Shown here piece after piece: positions 1 to 10,634 of a stretch of 64,000 bases of DNA (the first letter of the stretch is position 1; every line of letters begins with the position of its first letter). The translations under genes were made by a program, and so were the position numbers. The DNA comes from Phialocephala subalpina (lineage: Eukaryota > Ascomycota > Leotiomycetes > Helotiales > Mollisiaceae), in assembly GCA_900073065.1 (NCBI GenBank), contig FJOG01000011.1, positions 1,434,912-1,498,911 on the forward strand, in the 5' to 3' direction. The notes beneath the pieces were generated by a model, which was not told where the DNA came from, searched no databases, and saw nothing but the letters and a program-made list of their open reading frames with translations.

Positions 1-1656
1 TACTATATTTGAGTTGAGCACGAAGCTCCTATCTAAGGGAATCTATCTACTTATATAGAACTTTCTTGCTTACTGGAGTCCAAAAAAGTAGAGTCCCCTC
101 CTGCTCCGGGACTCCATCGTTTGGGACTCCTCCACGTGACCGCTAAATCTCGTGCTTCCTATGACCCTAGGGTCTACTGTAAGCGAGCTTACCCGCTTAC
201 TGAGCCTATGGTCCACTAAGTCATGTGAGTCGTAACACTATAGATAAATTGTAGAGTAATTATTTGTAGCGAGTTGTTTTCCTCGTTAGTTTTCCGTGAG
301 AGGTTTTTTTACGGTTATTTCTACGGGCAATTATCGAGGCGTAATTAGTTTAAGTATAATTAGTTTAAATAAAGTAAATAATCTTCTAGTAAATGTTCCT
401 TTATTCATTTTTAGATAGTAGTTGATTTAATGGGACTTGAACGTGTTCTCTACTAACTATTCGTTAATAATAGCGTTTATTTATTTGGTTCGTTATTCTT
501 CTTCGAGAGTGAATTTAAGGGTTTCTATTATACTTTGGCTTCTTAACTCGCTGACTTAAACGCTTCTTTACTTAAGAGTAAAGCGCAAAGTCTTAAGGAA
601 TACTTTTTTAATTCTATTGAACGTATTTTTAGTTTATAGCTCGAAGTCTTCTTAGAAAGTTTCTTATAGAATACTATTACAAGTATTATTATCCTCGTAT
701 TCTTTGATACGGTCTTTAATGTATTGCTTTAAGATTTCTGTAAGTGCAGTATTAAAGTCTAAATTGTTTATATCTTAGTAGTACTCGTTCGAGCCGGCGT
801 TGTTATTATCGTTTATTTTGGTTTATCTTTTTCTTTCTTTCTTTTGCAAATATACTCTTTCCTTTCTTTTTGTGTGTGTATATAGCCACTTTTTTGTGGG
901 CTTTTATCGGAGTATAAAAGTAAGTAAGTAAATAGGAAATTCGTAAAAAGTCGCAAAAGTAATAACGTAATTCGGTGACTCGATAGTAATTGTAAAAAGC
1001 GCAAAGTAAATAGCGCAAATTCCACTGCTTGTCGTAGTAGTAATTGACTCGGTTTTAAGGTTTAATCGGGGCTTTATAAGCGGGTTCAAATCTTAAGGTA
1101 AAGCGTTTCGTTCTCGTAGTTATCGTGGGACTTTACAAGTGGATTAAAGTTTCGAGAAAGATGTTTTTGCTTTTCGCAGTTCAAATTAGAAAGTTGGCTA
1201 GTTGTAGTTTGCTGCGGTAGTAAAATTGGTTCTCTTTTATAGTTTAATCGGGGCTCTATAAGCGGGTTTAAATTGCGCAAAAGAAAGTGCTTTATTCGAG
1301 ATAAAGTCGGGGCTTTATAAGCGGGTCTTTGTTTGTAGTAAAGGGTTTCTATTTTTCGAGGTATATCGCGTATTAACGTATCTTTGCGCAGTGCTTTGAA
1401 ATTAATTAAAGACTATTCTAGGGATTATTTGATTTGTTTCGTATACGTCGAGATTAAACTGATTAGTATCGTTACAATCGGAAATACGTATTATTTAAGC
1501 GTACGCGTTTATAATGGAGGGTAATCGTAAAGTAAAATCAAAAGTACTATTTATTATTATCGTTTTATCGAGTTTAAGAGCTCGAGGTTTGCTCTCTTAT
1601 GGAGAGTATGCTCACGCTAGGCATATAGCTTAAAACACGTGATATTTATTCCAACA
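1..1656 (-). mobile_element. RIP-degraded retrotransposon-like remnant
   Basis: This is moderately AT-rich sequence with no intact gene. Read on the minus strand, 541-780 gives a long Lys/Glu-rich coding-like frame interrupted only by TAA codons where CAA would be expected, the usual footprint of RIP on Gln codons. The right edge, read on the minus strand from 1656, starts TGTTGGAATAAATATCACG; TGTTGGAA is a common start for Copia-type LTRs. I infer the damaged gag-proximal part of an LTR retrotransposon transcribed leftwards and running out of the window. No reverse transcriptase or integrase motif was found and no second LTR was identified, so the class is tentative. Confidence 0.45.
1061..1326 (-). 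repeat. Degenerate repeat around CGGGGCTTTATAAGCGGGT
   Basis: The core CGGGGCTYTATAAGCGGGT occurs near 1066, 1248 and 1308, with a diverged copy near 1126. Spacings are close to multiples of 60 bp. On the minus strand the copies encode a recurring NPLI[K/E]PRLN-like peptide motif. It looks like an eroded internal minisatellite or a repeated protein segment of the surrounding element. Confidence 0.5.
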
Positions 1657-4600
1657 AATACTAAAAAAGATAATTAAATAAATAAATTTTTATTCGCAAA
1701 ATTTATTTATAATAATTCGAAATATTAAACGCTTTAAACGATTCCTTTTAAAGTTATTTATAGTTATAACCTATATTTATTATAAAACCTTAAAAATAAA
1801 TTTTAAAAGGAAATATCAATTACGTGATAATAAGTAAAAACTATAAGAAAAAAAAGAAAAGACTTTTAAAAGCTTTAAAATCGCGCGTAAAAAAATAAAG
1901 AAAAATATTATAATAAATATAAACTTGATAAACACTTCGCGATAAAATTATCAGTTTTATTATTTACGAAAAATATTCGATTAAAACTAAAGAAACTCGC
2001 TTTTAAATTTATTAAATTATTTTAAATCGAAAAATATATTAATAAAACCATTTATAAACTTAAATTATTCTCTTTATACTTTTAGTTTTACTTTGTTTTT
2101 TTATGTTTTTTTTCTTAAGGAGTATATTATTAGTATTAAAAAATAATTTAAAGATTTTTTTTATAAATATTAATTCAAAGTTTACTAATGATAATAATAA
2201 GTAAAAATAAAAAATAAAAACTATTTTAAATTATAAATAAAATGATTATAATAAAAACCGCAAATATTTAATCAAATAAAAAGAATAGTTAAAGGATTAT
2301 AATATATAATTATTAGTTTACTTTAATTTTAAAAACGCGAAAAAGTTATTAAATTCTTATAATAAAAATTATAATTTTAAAGAAGTTTAATTTCTTAAGC
2401 GTTATAAGAGCCCCGATTTACCCCTTTTGATAAAAGATCAAATAATAAAGAAACCAAAACGAAAGCGTAATAAACCTCGAAAATACGCGTAAATTATTTA
2501 CTTTTATTTTTATTTTGTTTTTTAATCATATAAATCGATAGAAATTAATTAGTTAAAATTTATTTTATTGTATAATAATTTAATAACTTTAAGTATTTCG
2601 CTAAAAAAAGTCTTATAATTAAAAAACGCTATAAAATTTATATACTAAAAATAAAATACTTTAAAAACGTTAAAATTTAAATTTTCTTTTCAAATTATCG
2701 TAATATTTTCGCAAAGATATTATTATTATATTTCTTTTATCGATAATAAAATACTAAAAAGAATTAATAATAATTAAGAGAATTAATTTAATATATATCG
2801 CAAATCGAAAAAAGCGTTAAAGCCTTTAATAATAATAATTAATTCTTTTAAAACTTAAAACTTTATAATTTTAATATTAAAAGCACTAAAGATATTAAGT
2901 TTATAAGCATTTATTTTTATTTATATAGTAATTTTTATATTAACGGCGTAAAAATTTCTAAAAAATTACTCGAAGTATTAATATACTTCGAGAATAATAA
3001 AGTGGACGAATTTATTTCGAGGGTATATTACTTATCGAAAAATTTTTCTAAAGAAAACTTTTTCTCGATTTTAATTCGTCGAGAGAAATTAATTAATCTA
3101 AATTTAATTTAAAACTTATTTAAATCGAAATTAAAATAATAATCTTAAGTTATATTTTCTAAAAAAGTTTTAACGTAATCTTTTAAATCACGAAATAACG
3201 TATAAAATTTATATAATATTTATACTCGTTAATTATATTAAAAATACTTCGAGAGTTATATATATTTTCTTATAAGAGTTTCTTTTATTATTATACTTTT
3301 TGTAATTTTTCGAATTGGGTTTCAATTTATATTTATATTAAAAGTTTACTATTAAATACTTAAAGTAATAAAAATAATGCCCAATTATAAATTAAAAAAT
3401 ATTAATTTTCTTATAAAAACGCTTATTTAAATTAATACGCTTGGTACTTTTACGCTTTTTACTTATAATAGAAATAAAAAAGGCAAATTAAACAAAAATA
3501 ATTAATATATCGAATAAAAATTAGAAAATTAAAGAAAGTTTTTAAAGTTTAATTACGAAAGTATAAAATGATTTAAAGAGGCCGAGTATAAAGAAAGTAT
3601 TACTCGATTATATAAAAAAGACTTAAAGTCTCGTTTCATGATTTTAAGGAGTCACGTTATACCGGATTAGAAATAGATTACCTCGATTCTAATTAATCAA
3701 ATAATATAAAACGCTCGCGACCACGATTTGAACGTTAATTAGCCCTTTAATTATAACGCTTTATTAAGAAGATATAATGCGAGAATTATATTACAAGGAT
3801 TTAAAGTCTATTTAAAAGGTTATTTATTTCTTTTGAAGTCCAAAGGGTTTTTACCAAAGTATATAAAAGTCTTTATATTACTTTACGTATAAAGGGAATA
3901 AATTATTACTTTATCTATTAATTAGCGAGATAATTATTACTATAATTACTATAAAAATATAATAAGCTCTCGCTTTCAATTTTAGTTTACGGGAAGATTT
4001 TCTTATTTATATATTCTTACGATATATTATCGGCAAACTATTAAAGTCGACTTATTAATCTAATGAAAACAAACCAATTAAAGGGCACTTTTATCCCGTA
4101 TTTATATAGTCCGAACTTCACAAAAGACGTAAAAATAGCGAAAGCTTATAGTAACCGTTATAAAGAGTTAATAAGGCCTATAATAAAGATCTAATACTAA
4201 GGACGATATTATAGAGAAGGGGAATCATATCACGTATTAGATTAGATATTCTATTGGCGTAGTTTCTAATCGGCTTATAATTATCACTTAAGGCTACGTA
4301 GCCTCTATAACTTACGTAGAGTTCGCGTAAACTTACGCGTAACGTAAAAGGTCTTATAGGGGTTATACGATTATTATTCTTAGGTTATTATTCTGTATAT
4401 AAAAGCCCTTTGAATCTTTGGCCGAAGGGTAAAGATTAATCTAATACTAATCTAACTTATTATTACCTTTTTCTATTTTATACCTCATATAATATAAATA
4501 CTTTTTATTTCGTTTTTATTTTATTATTTTATTATTTTATAATTTTTAATATAATAATTAAATTAAATTAAATTAAATTATATAATCATTTGAATTATAT

Positions 4601-4790
4601 TATTTACGTGATTTATTTACTTTATATAATATTATTTGACCAATGGAAACTCGATAAAATGAAGTTTAATAGGTAATATTAATAGTATTTTATTTCATTC
4701 GTTTAATTTATTATCTTTTATATAAAAAATACAAATAAATTAATTATTTAGAAATACAAGTAAATTAAACGTTTATAGATCCGAGTGGAT
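1657..4790. repeat. Strongly AT-rich RIP island (transposon graveyard)
   Basis: The sequence is extremely AT- and TpA-rich, with stop codons in all six frames and no intact gene. Base composition changes sharply at about 1657 and again near 4790-4850. One short readable patch on the plus strand (about 2378-2491) ends in a Lys/Arg-rich tail (KKPKRKRNKPRKYA then stop), like the basic C terminus of a transposon protein. The rest is too eroded to classify. Heavily RIP-mutated repeats are normally silent heterochromatin in these fungi. Confidence 0.7.
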
Positions 4791-5051
4791 TACATATTAT
4801 ATAGAAATTTGAATAAGTTGAATAAAGATACAAGGAAGTTGATTTCCGCGCCCAAATATATAAGCAATGAATAGTATAAAGGATATAATGGTTTTTCTAG
4901 TATCCCATTCCCTTGTCTCATCTAATATCCCATTACACTATCCATCCAATGGGCCGTTCTATCCATACCATAGCCCAGTAAGTTATCGATTTTGGATACA
5001 GCCATTCTAAAAAGACTTTTGTTACAAGCATCCGACACCTTGCCTCTTGTA

Positions 5052-5507
5052 TCACTTATGCTTGTAATAATCCTCACAATCTCCAAACCAAAAACGCCAC
5101 GTGCTATCCTTCTTCTCAAGGGTCAAAGCATGATCGCTTTTAGCGCTTATACAAATATCTGAGACAGTTTTTATCCTCTCCATTCCCTGTGCTCGATAAG
5201 ACAACTGGATGCCTACTGGTTTATGTAGAAAGTGCTCTTGTTTGTCCTCAATATAGGCTTTGATAAAGTGAACTTCTTCTGGTATTGCTCTGAGATTGAT
5301 AGATAAGGTCTGTTGAGCGTTGTCTGCAAAAGTCGCATAAGCAGGGTTGGATTTGGGATAGTAAGAACTAATTTTTCCTTGAGAATTCATTTTCTCATCT
5401 AGGAGAAATCCGTATATTTTGCATCCAGAATCGACCTTAAGATTGATTGATAGTGTCGACGGCGAAAACGACCCTTGGGCGGCATTTATGACCACATGCT
5501 CTGCCAT
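5052..5507 (-). CDS. TerD-like domain protein (putative)
   Basis: This is a 151-residue ORF starting at the ATG at 5507 (MAEHVVINAAQ); the frame is open further upstream but has no ATG there. The centre (CKIYGFLLDEKMNSQGK, then a short loop, then LSINLRAIPEEVHFIKAYI) has the strand-loop-strand pattern of TerD-type tellurium-resistance/stress proteins. In that family a FLLD-like strand and a later I-V-F-V strand surround Ca-binding loops. The acidic GDNRTGEGDG loop of bacterial TerD is not conserved here, so metal binding is doubtful. The end (LTLEKKDSTWRFWFGD) fits the last strands of the domain. It stands alone between a RIP island and a transposon, and could be a horizontally acquired or decaying gene. 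Assignment rests on pattern only. Confidence 0.4.
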   Translation of the reverse strand: MAEHVVINAAQGSFSPSTLSINLKVDSGCKIYGFLLDEKMNSQGKISSYYPKSNPAYATFADNAQQTLSINLRAIPEEVHFIKAYIEDKQEHFLHKPVGIQLSYRAQGMERIKTVSDICISAKSDHALTLEKKDSTWRFWFGDCEDYYKHK

Positions 5508-6696
5508 TTTTAGTGGTTGTGAAATGGACAAAGTGAGGAGCGAGAGAGCTTTCGATCTATAGGGCAATTAGCAAAATAAAATAATTCAGCTAGAAGCAAC
5601 ACACCTATGGAGATGCTAGTTGCGAAGTTGGAAAAACGAATTGCAAACGCGATCGAGTTATAGCTGTGGGGGAGCAAAGTGTAAAGGAGACTAAGTGATT
5701 TAGAGTAGTGGGATTAGAAAAAAGAAAGGATGCGAGATATTTATACTCTTGTCTACTGCGGCTTTTATGCTGCTCTAAATTTAACGGCAATTAAATTTGC
5801 CTTGTTCCTCAAGCTGAAACTAAAACTCCTTACCCGTCCCCTGTCGCTTTCACCCTAGCTCTCTAGGGTGTGCATGAAGATGACGGAAGCCTTGGAGGAG
5901 ATTTACACTGCGTGCGGTCAAGTACCCTCGTTAATCACCATAAGACCAAGCGTTCCACTAACCGGGAATCCAATGTCGTCCGCTTTTTGCCTGTGAGGCT
6001 GGATGTTATATACAAGTAACTCCGTTCTAGGTATGCTCATAACAAGTTGTGGGTGTCGTCACGACTAACGGCTACCTTAAAGAAGGCGACTGCTAAAGTG
6101 CGGAGACGGTCGACAAATGCCCAGTTTTACCCAGTTGACGACCGAGATCACTAAAGACATGTTCGGGAAGTCCATAAGCCGTTCAATCAATTTAATAACA
6201 GAAGTACAAGCTTAGCAAAGTAGCCACCGCCCGCTCTAGCGTGGCATCGCGTACGGGAATCTAGTAATGCAAAAGGGCCAAACCTCGATAATAACCAGTA
6301 ATTTAAGTGAAATCTACAATGCAAAAACTGGAGGACTGCAAAGGGCAATGCTAGTTAGAGAAAAGCCAAGTTTGGAAGGGAGCACAAAGAGAAAATACTA
6401 TTCAGAACTGTTCTACTAGAACGTTCTACGAACATATGTGAATTCTCAGGCAGAAAATTGTTCAGGCGGGGTGATGTCCGCAAATCCCTAGGTGATCCTA
6501 AGCCGGATCTCGGTGGGGAAGCGGAAAAAATTCATTGTCGTGGTCATAGGGTAATTTACATGTGAAGCGACTGGGAAAGATTAGAGAAGCTATTTTAGAC
6601 AGTAGGCTGTGAAGAAGATAAGTAGGAAGTGGGGTGTGCGAGTCCGTCTTTGGGCGTGATGACTCGTACCGAGGTGGTACATCCAGAAAGAGGTTA
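5508..6696. other. Intergenic, nothing recognised
   Basis: Mixed-composition sequence between the TerD-like ORF and the pogo element. Small open frames exist (for example a minus-strand frame at 5605-5790) but none has protein-like character. No RNA gene was seen. Confidence 0.5.
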
Positions 6697-6698
6697 TA

Positions 6699-6752
6699 AG
6701 TTGACCCCCCCCCCCACTTTGGGCCACCCCCTACCTTGGGCCACCTCGCTTA
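6699..6752 (+). repeat. Left terminal inverted repeat of the pogo element
   Basis: About 54 bp, matching the right end in inverted orientation up to the shared ...CCACCTCGCTTA. The C tract is 11 long here against 8 at the right end, a slippage difference. Confidence 0.9.
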
Positions 6753-6788
6753 TTTCCTACCACTCTACTTTGAACCACCATAACTTTT

Positions 6789-8391
6789 TTATTCTTCTAT
6801 CTCTATAAAAGATAATGTAAAGGCACTATCTGTAGATACATCAGAGTCTTCTGCCTCAATCTGGCGATCTCCAGCTTCAATTTGAGCCCTTTTAATATCC
6901 TTAATCCCTACAAACTTGGAATTTGGACTAGTCCTCACTTTGCGCCGTTTCCTAGGCTCTAATTGCTCTACCTTAGCTTCCAATTGTTTGATTCGAAGCT
7001 CTTACTGGGCAATAACAAAGTCCTTCTCACCAATCCCTTTTGCGATCTTTCTAAAAAGTACTCTGCGGGTTGGAAGATCGGTGTCTCTAATCTCGATCAT
7101 CTTAAAAGCTTACTCTCGTATATCCTCACTTTTTTTTAGGGGTTTCCCACGCAACAAATGACTTATCTTAGTTCCAATCTAGTACTAGTACCTTCCCAGA
7201 AGTATTTGAAGTTAAATCAATCAAACTATTACTATTTTCAAGCAATAACCGGCTTATAAGGGGTTTTGCTATACAAACCGGCCATAATCTTAAAGCTTAC
7301 CATCCAGCTTTAATATTTGTAGCTATTAAACTATATATTCGAGCTTTCCGATAGCAATATAAGAAATTTCGCTTCCCGAAAAGTATAGAATCGGTCAATA
7401 AACTCAAAAATCCGAGCTATTTGCGGTAAGCTCGCTTTAAAGGAGAGAAAATCGACAAATCTAAAGGTTAAAGCACATATAAAGTGTGCGGAGGTAGAAA
7501 TAACAAATGGATATTATTCGAAAAGCACTGCCACATGAATTCTATTGTCTCGTGGCTTCCATGACCGTCCAAAATAAGAAGTCGAGCCTCTAATGGGTCA
7601 CGTGGAGCCGTCCGAGGAATAAACACTTTGCATAGCCATTCTAAGGCAATATCATTAAATGTTTAGCCGTTTTTAATTACATGAAATTTCCAATGCTTAA
7701 AATGACTAAAAGCCATAAGGAACCACTATTACTATACTAATTGGCCCTTATATATCACCAAAGGATATAAAGCTACCCTTGTAGTAAAAATGCACTCGAT
7801 AAAAGACGTCCAAGATTTAGAACCGGGCTATTTCTTTTAGATAAACTATTAATTGATACTTCCAACTACTAGTCCATTAATTCCTTGGCCTTCCATGATT
7901 CCAGCTTCGTCTATATTCCACCGGTTCTCAGGTTTAATGGCCTTAATCGCGGGGATAACTAATTTCGTGAACTATGACTTGATAATATCGATTATAGCAC
8001 TATTAACGCGAATAGAATCGATTTTGAATTCTTTCTTAGTCTTAAGGATAAAATTCCGTTTAAGAAAGCCTTTTATCTATCGTTTTCCTAGAGGAACTGC
8101 GTCTCCTTTGGCGGCTAAAATGCGTCCAGCGAAAGTTTTAATCTGCAAGTGCATAGGATTTTAGCCTAAAGTTTCTTGGGTTAAAACCCAATCTGTAAGA
8201 CGTTATTTTTGAACCAAGGAAAGCCTTTAATAAAGTTCTTTGGCTTCTTTCATCGAAACGTGGCCATATATTCGGTTTTGAATAGTAAACCTTGGAACGC
8301 TATAATCTTTGTGTGCCTTGCGCACAGATAGCCCTTTTATGACTACATTAAATGCTCGTTGGACGTCTTCTTCAGTATATTTAGGCTTCAT
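6789..8391 (-). pseudogene. Pogo/Fot1-type transposase, inactivated
   Basis: Read from the ATG at 8391 the frame begins MKPKYTEEDVQRAFNVVIKG, a psq-type helix-turn-helix with KAHKDYSVPRFTIQNRI following. It soon meets two TAA codons standing where CAA (Gln) is expected. The catalytic core is still legible: WNIDEAGIMEGQGINGLVVG (first Asp, about 7862-7921) and LLILDGHGSHETIEFMWQC (second Asp at 7567-7569). The C terminus (6789-6983) keeps the typical basic PRKRRKVRTSPNSKF stretch. The start and the C-terminal piece are in different frames, so at least one indel is present as well as the stops. No functional protein can be made. Confidence 0.88.
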
Positions 8392-8488
8392 GATTGACTC
8401 AAGCTGCTCGCAAAATTTGGAAGTAAAATATTAAAGAATTATAAAAATATGAAAGTTTAAAGTGGGTGGTGGGGTAGTGGCGGTGTGC

Positions 8489-8539
8489 TAAGCGAGGTGG
8501 CCCAAGGTAGGGGGTGGCCCAAAGTGGGGGGGGTCAACT
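8489..8539 (-). repeat. Right terminal inverted repeat of the pogo element
   Basis: 51 bp, the reverse complement of the left end apart from a C tract shorter by three bases. It is followed directly by TA. Confidence 0.9.
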
Positions 8540-8717
8540 TAGAGCCGACCAGTGAGCTCTATGACCCTGGACTCTTGTATACAAAACTTGTAAAAAGATA
8601 GCAGACTGTGGACTCCTTGAACTCCGACCATATTTTTTCCGACCCGATGCTGGTTCCTATACTCCATTCCAGAGTTCCATTCATAATGCATTCCCCACAT
8701 TCCCCCAAAATGGCTTG

Positions 8718-9689
8718 CTAAGGAACCGCATCCGCCGCCTCCCCACCATGATCATTCTTCCAGCTCCCATCAAAATGATGCGTAACTAATGCCGGGCCCT
8801 GCTTATCTTCAGGTTTATAATGATTCGACGACAACGCAAACGAATACCCCGGTAAAATCAATACATCACCAACTAACTTCGGCTCATAGAGGGCAGCTAT
8901 ACTCCTCTCATCAAACTTGCCCCCGAGAGTTGCTTTTAAGCTCTTGAGAATACTCCGCGTCATTCTCCTCGGGCCTGTAAAATCTACCACGTCGCCGACC
9001 ATGGTCCACGTCATGTTTGCGATCGTAACGTTGTGTTCCTCTGTCTTCTCACGCAAGGCCTCCAGGATATCGTCCAGCACCATCAATATGTGTGGCGACC
9101 GCGGCCTCGCCATGATCGTCCACGTCGCAAACTGTCGCACGAAGCTGTCGCCCCAGCCAACGTCAAACTCCCACCCTACAATAACACTAGCGTCTTCCTT
9201 ATATTGCGCTGGTATCCAGTCACGGATCGGTGTGTCCTCGCACGAGACGTCGAGATCGCTGTAGATCCCGCCTTCGTTGAAAAGGAGCAGGTAGCGGAGG
9301 AAGTCTGCTTTGAGGATAGGGAACTGGAGCGCGAGGAAGGCTTCCACGATGTCTGGGCGATGTGCGAATTTCTCCTTGACATAGGCGTCGCCTGAGAGGT
9401 CGGTTAGGAATTCGGATTCGTAGGCGGGGTTTTTGTCGAGGCAGGAATTAATCCATTCTCGTGCTTGCTGGGTTAGGCCGCGAGGGCCGAGTTTGTACCA
9501 TATCTTCTCTGGGATTGCTGTTGCTGAAGGTGTTGTCTCCAGAGCGGATGTCGTCGTTCGAGAGGGCGGGACTGGGATGGGGGTTGTGTTTTTGTCGGTG
9601 GCGGGCCAGATGTACGAAGGGAAGAAGAAAATGAGGAGCAGGGCGGTACTAGATAACTTCAACGCCAAATGCCAGTTTGAGAGAAACAT
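8718..9689 (-). CDS. GT32 family glycosyltransferase (OCH1-like alpha-1,6-mannosyltransferase)
   Basis: A single-exon, 323-residue type II membrane protein. I chose the ATG at 9689 (MFLSNWHLALK); an upstream in-frame GTG is not needed. Residues about 5-28 are hydrophobic (LSSTALLLIFFFPSYIWP), a Golgi signal anchor. The catalytic domain starts near IPEKIWYKLGP and has the family hallmark FLRYLLLFNEGGIYSDLDVSC: the DLD triad binds Mn and the sugar nucleotide (GDP-mannose in Och1). A Trp-Glu-Phe-rich region and a C-terminal HHFDGSWK, comparable to the family's H-x(2)-GSW, follow. Och1/Hoc1-type enzymes extend N-glycan or surface mannan in the Golgi. The length is at the short end of the usual range, and the actual acceptor cannot be told from sequence. 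Confidence 0.85.
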   Translation of the reverse strand: MFLSNWHLALKLSSTALLLIFFFPSYIWPATDKNTTPIPVPPSRTTTSALETTPSATAIPEKIWYKLGPRGLTQQAREWINSCLDKNPAYESEFLTDLSGDAYVKEKFAHRPDIVEAFLALQFPILKADFLRYLLLFNEGGIYSDLDVSCEDTPIRDWIPAQYKEDASVIVGWEFDVGWGDSFVRQFATWTIMARPRSPHILMVLDDILEALREKTEEHNVTIANMTWTMVGDVVDFTGPRRMTRSILKSLKATLGGKFDERSIAALYEPKLVGDVLILPGYSFALSSNHYKPEDKQGPALVTHHFDGSWKNDHGGEAADAVP

Positions 9690-10634
9690 TAGCACAACGT
9701 TCGGTCTGTGGCAACTCGAGAAATAATAATATGGAGAGGTAGGAAGGGGGAAACATGACGTTCGGGTGATGTGTGAAGTATATCCTACGCGAACACATGA
9801 AGGTGAACTTGTAAATGTGTTAAACAGGAAAGGTGCAGCCCAGGGGGTAAGATCAGAAGCGCCGAAGCATAGAACGGCTCAGCGCTCAAATTATTTGTGG
9901 ATAGTTTCACGATTTCTCGTTGCAGCCGCCCCCAGTGAACCCGACGTAGTGGTTCATCCTTCTCGAGAATAGATCGTGCGGCCCGGCCCCATGCAATGCG
10001 GCGGTTAGGACCAGGATATCTATAGCAAGGGGACACCCTAGTGTAATACTGGTGGAGGTTGGTTTCCTTGTGGCTTGTGCAACGGTAGTCGGCGGCATTT
10101 TCGTGAGTTGCTTAATGTAATTAATAATCACGAACTGGGTTTTCTCTAGACGGTGAGAGTAAAATAAGATTCTCAGATATAGTAGATCAAATGGAGAATG
10201 TGAAAACTTCCAGGTTTTGAAAAGTATGTCGGTATCACGTGGAGACGCGACTACTGTAAACTCGGTTGCCTGAAAAAACGCCTTTGGACGACGAGGTGAA
10301 AACCCGATGGAAGACCTTGCTGGCCGTGAGTAGGGATCACTACAATTCGGTTCTCATGGTGAGTCCCAGAACGCGAGCTTACGGCAAGGACAATCGACAT
10401 TCATTCCATCCTGCGATCAAGGTCGAATTGATGCAAGTGTATATGGCGAGCCTCCTCGGTCTACACAAAGGTCTGTCTCCTGGGCGACTCGAAATTATGT
10501 CATTGTCCTCCCATGCTTCAGCGTTGTGGTACCCGGTACCTCGCACAGTACTACATGAGGCAATATAAGGCTTCATCGTCTCCAGTCCACATTTCATTCT
10601 TTGCTTTCAGGCTTTAGTGGCCTTCGTCGCCCTT
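9690..10634. promoter_or_regulatory. Divergent intergenic region, GT32 / sphingomyelinase
   Basis: 945 bp between two divergent start codons, so it must hold both promoters. Open frames in it look random. No specific operator was identified. Confidence 0.4.

Larger units (their letters stand above)
6699..8539 (-). mobile_element. Dead pogo/Fot1-type (Tc1-mariner) DNA transposon, complete ends
   Basis: This 1841 bp element is bounded by inverted repeats and flanked by a TA dinucleotide on each side (6697-6698 and 8540-8541), the target duplication of Tc1/mariner/pogo elements. Both ends read AGTTGACC, then a C tract, then ACTTTGGGCCACCCCCTACC inward. A minus-strand transposase frame fills the interior and is broken by stops and a frame change. 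Length, TIRs and transposase match fungal pogo-like elements such as Fot1 and Flipper. It is inactive but structurally complete, so it was inserted as a full copy and then mutated, probably by RIP. Confidence 0.9.

Noticed and set aside
7853..8164. 103-codon plus-strand open frame inside the pogo element
   Set aside because: It is antisense to the readable transposase motif with the first catalytic Asp; a shadow frame.
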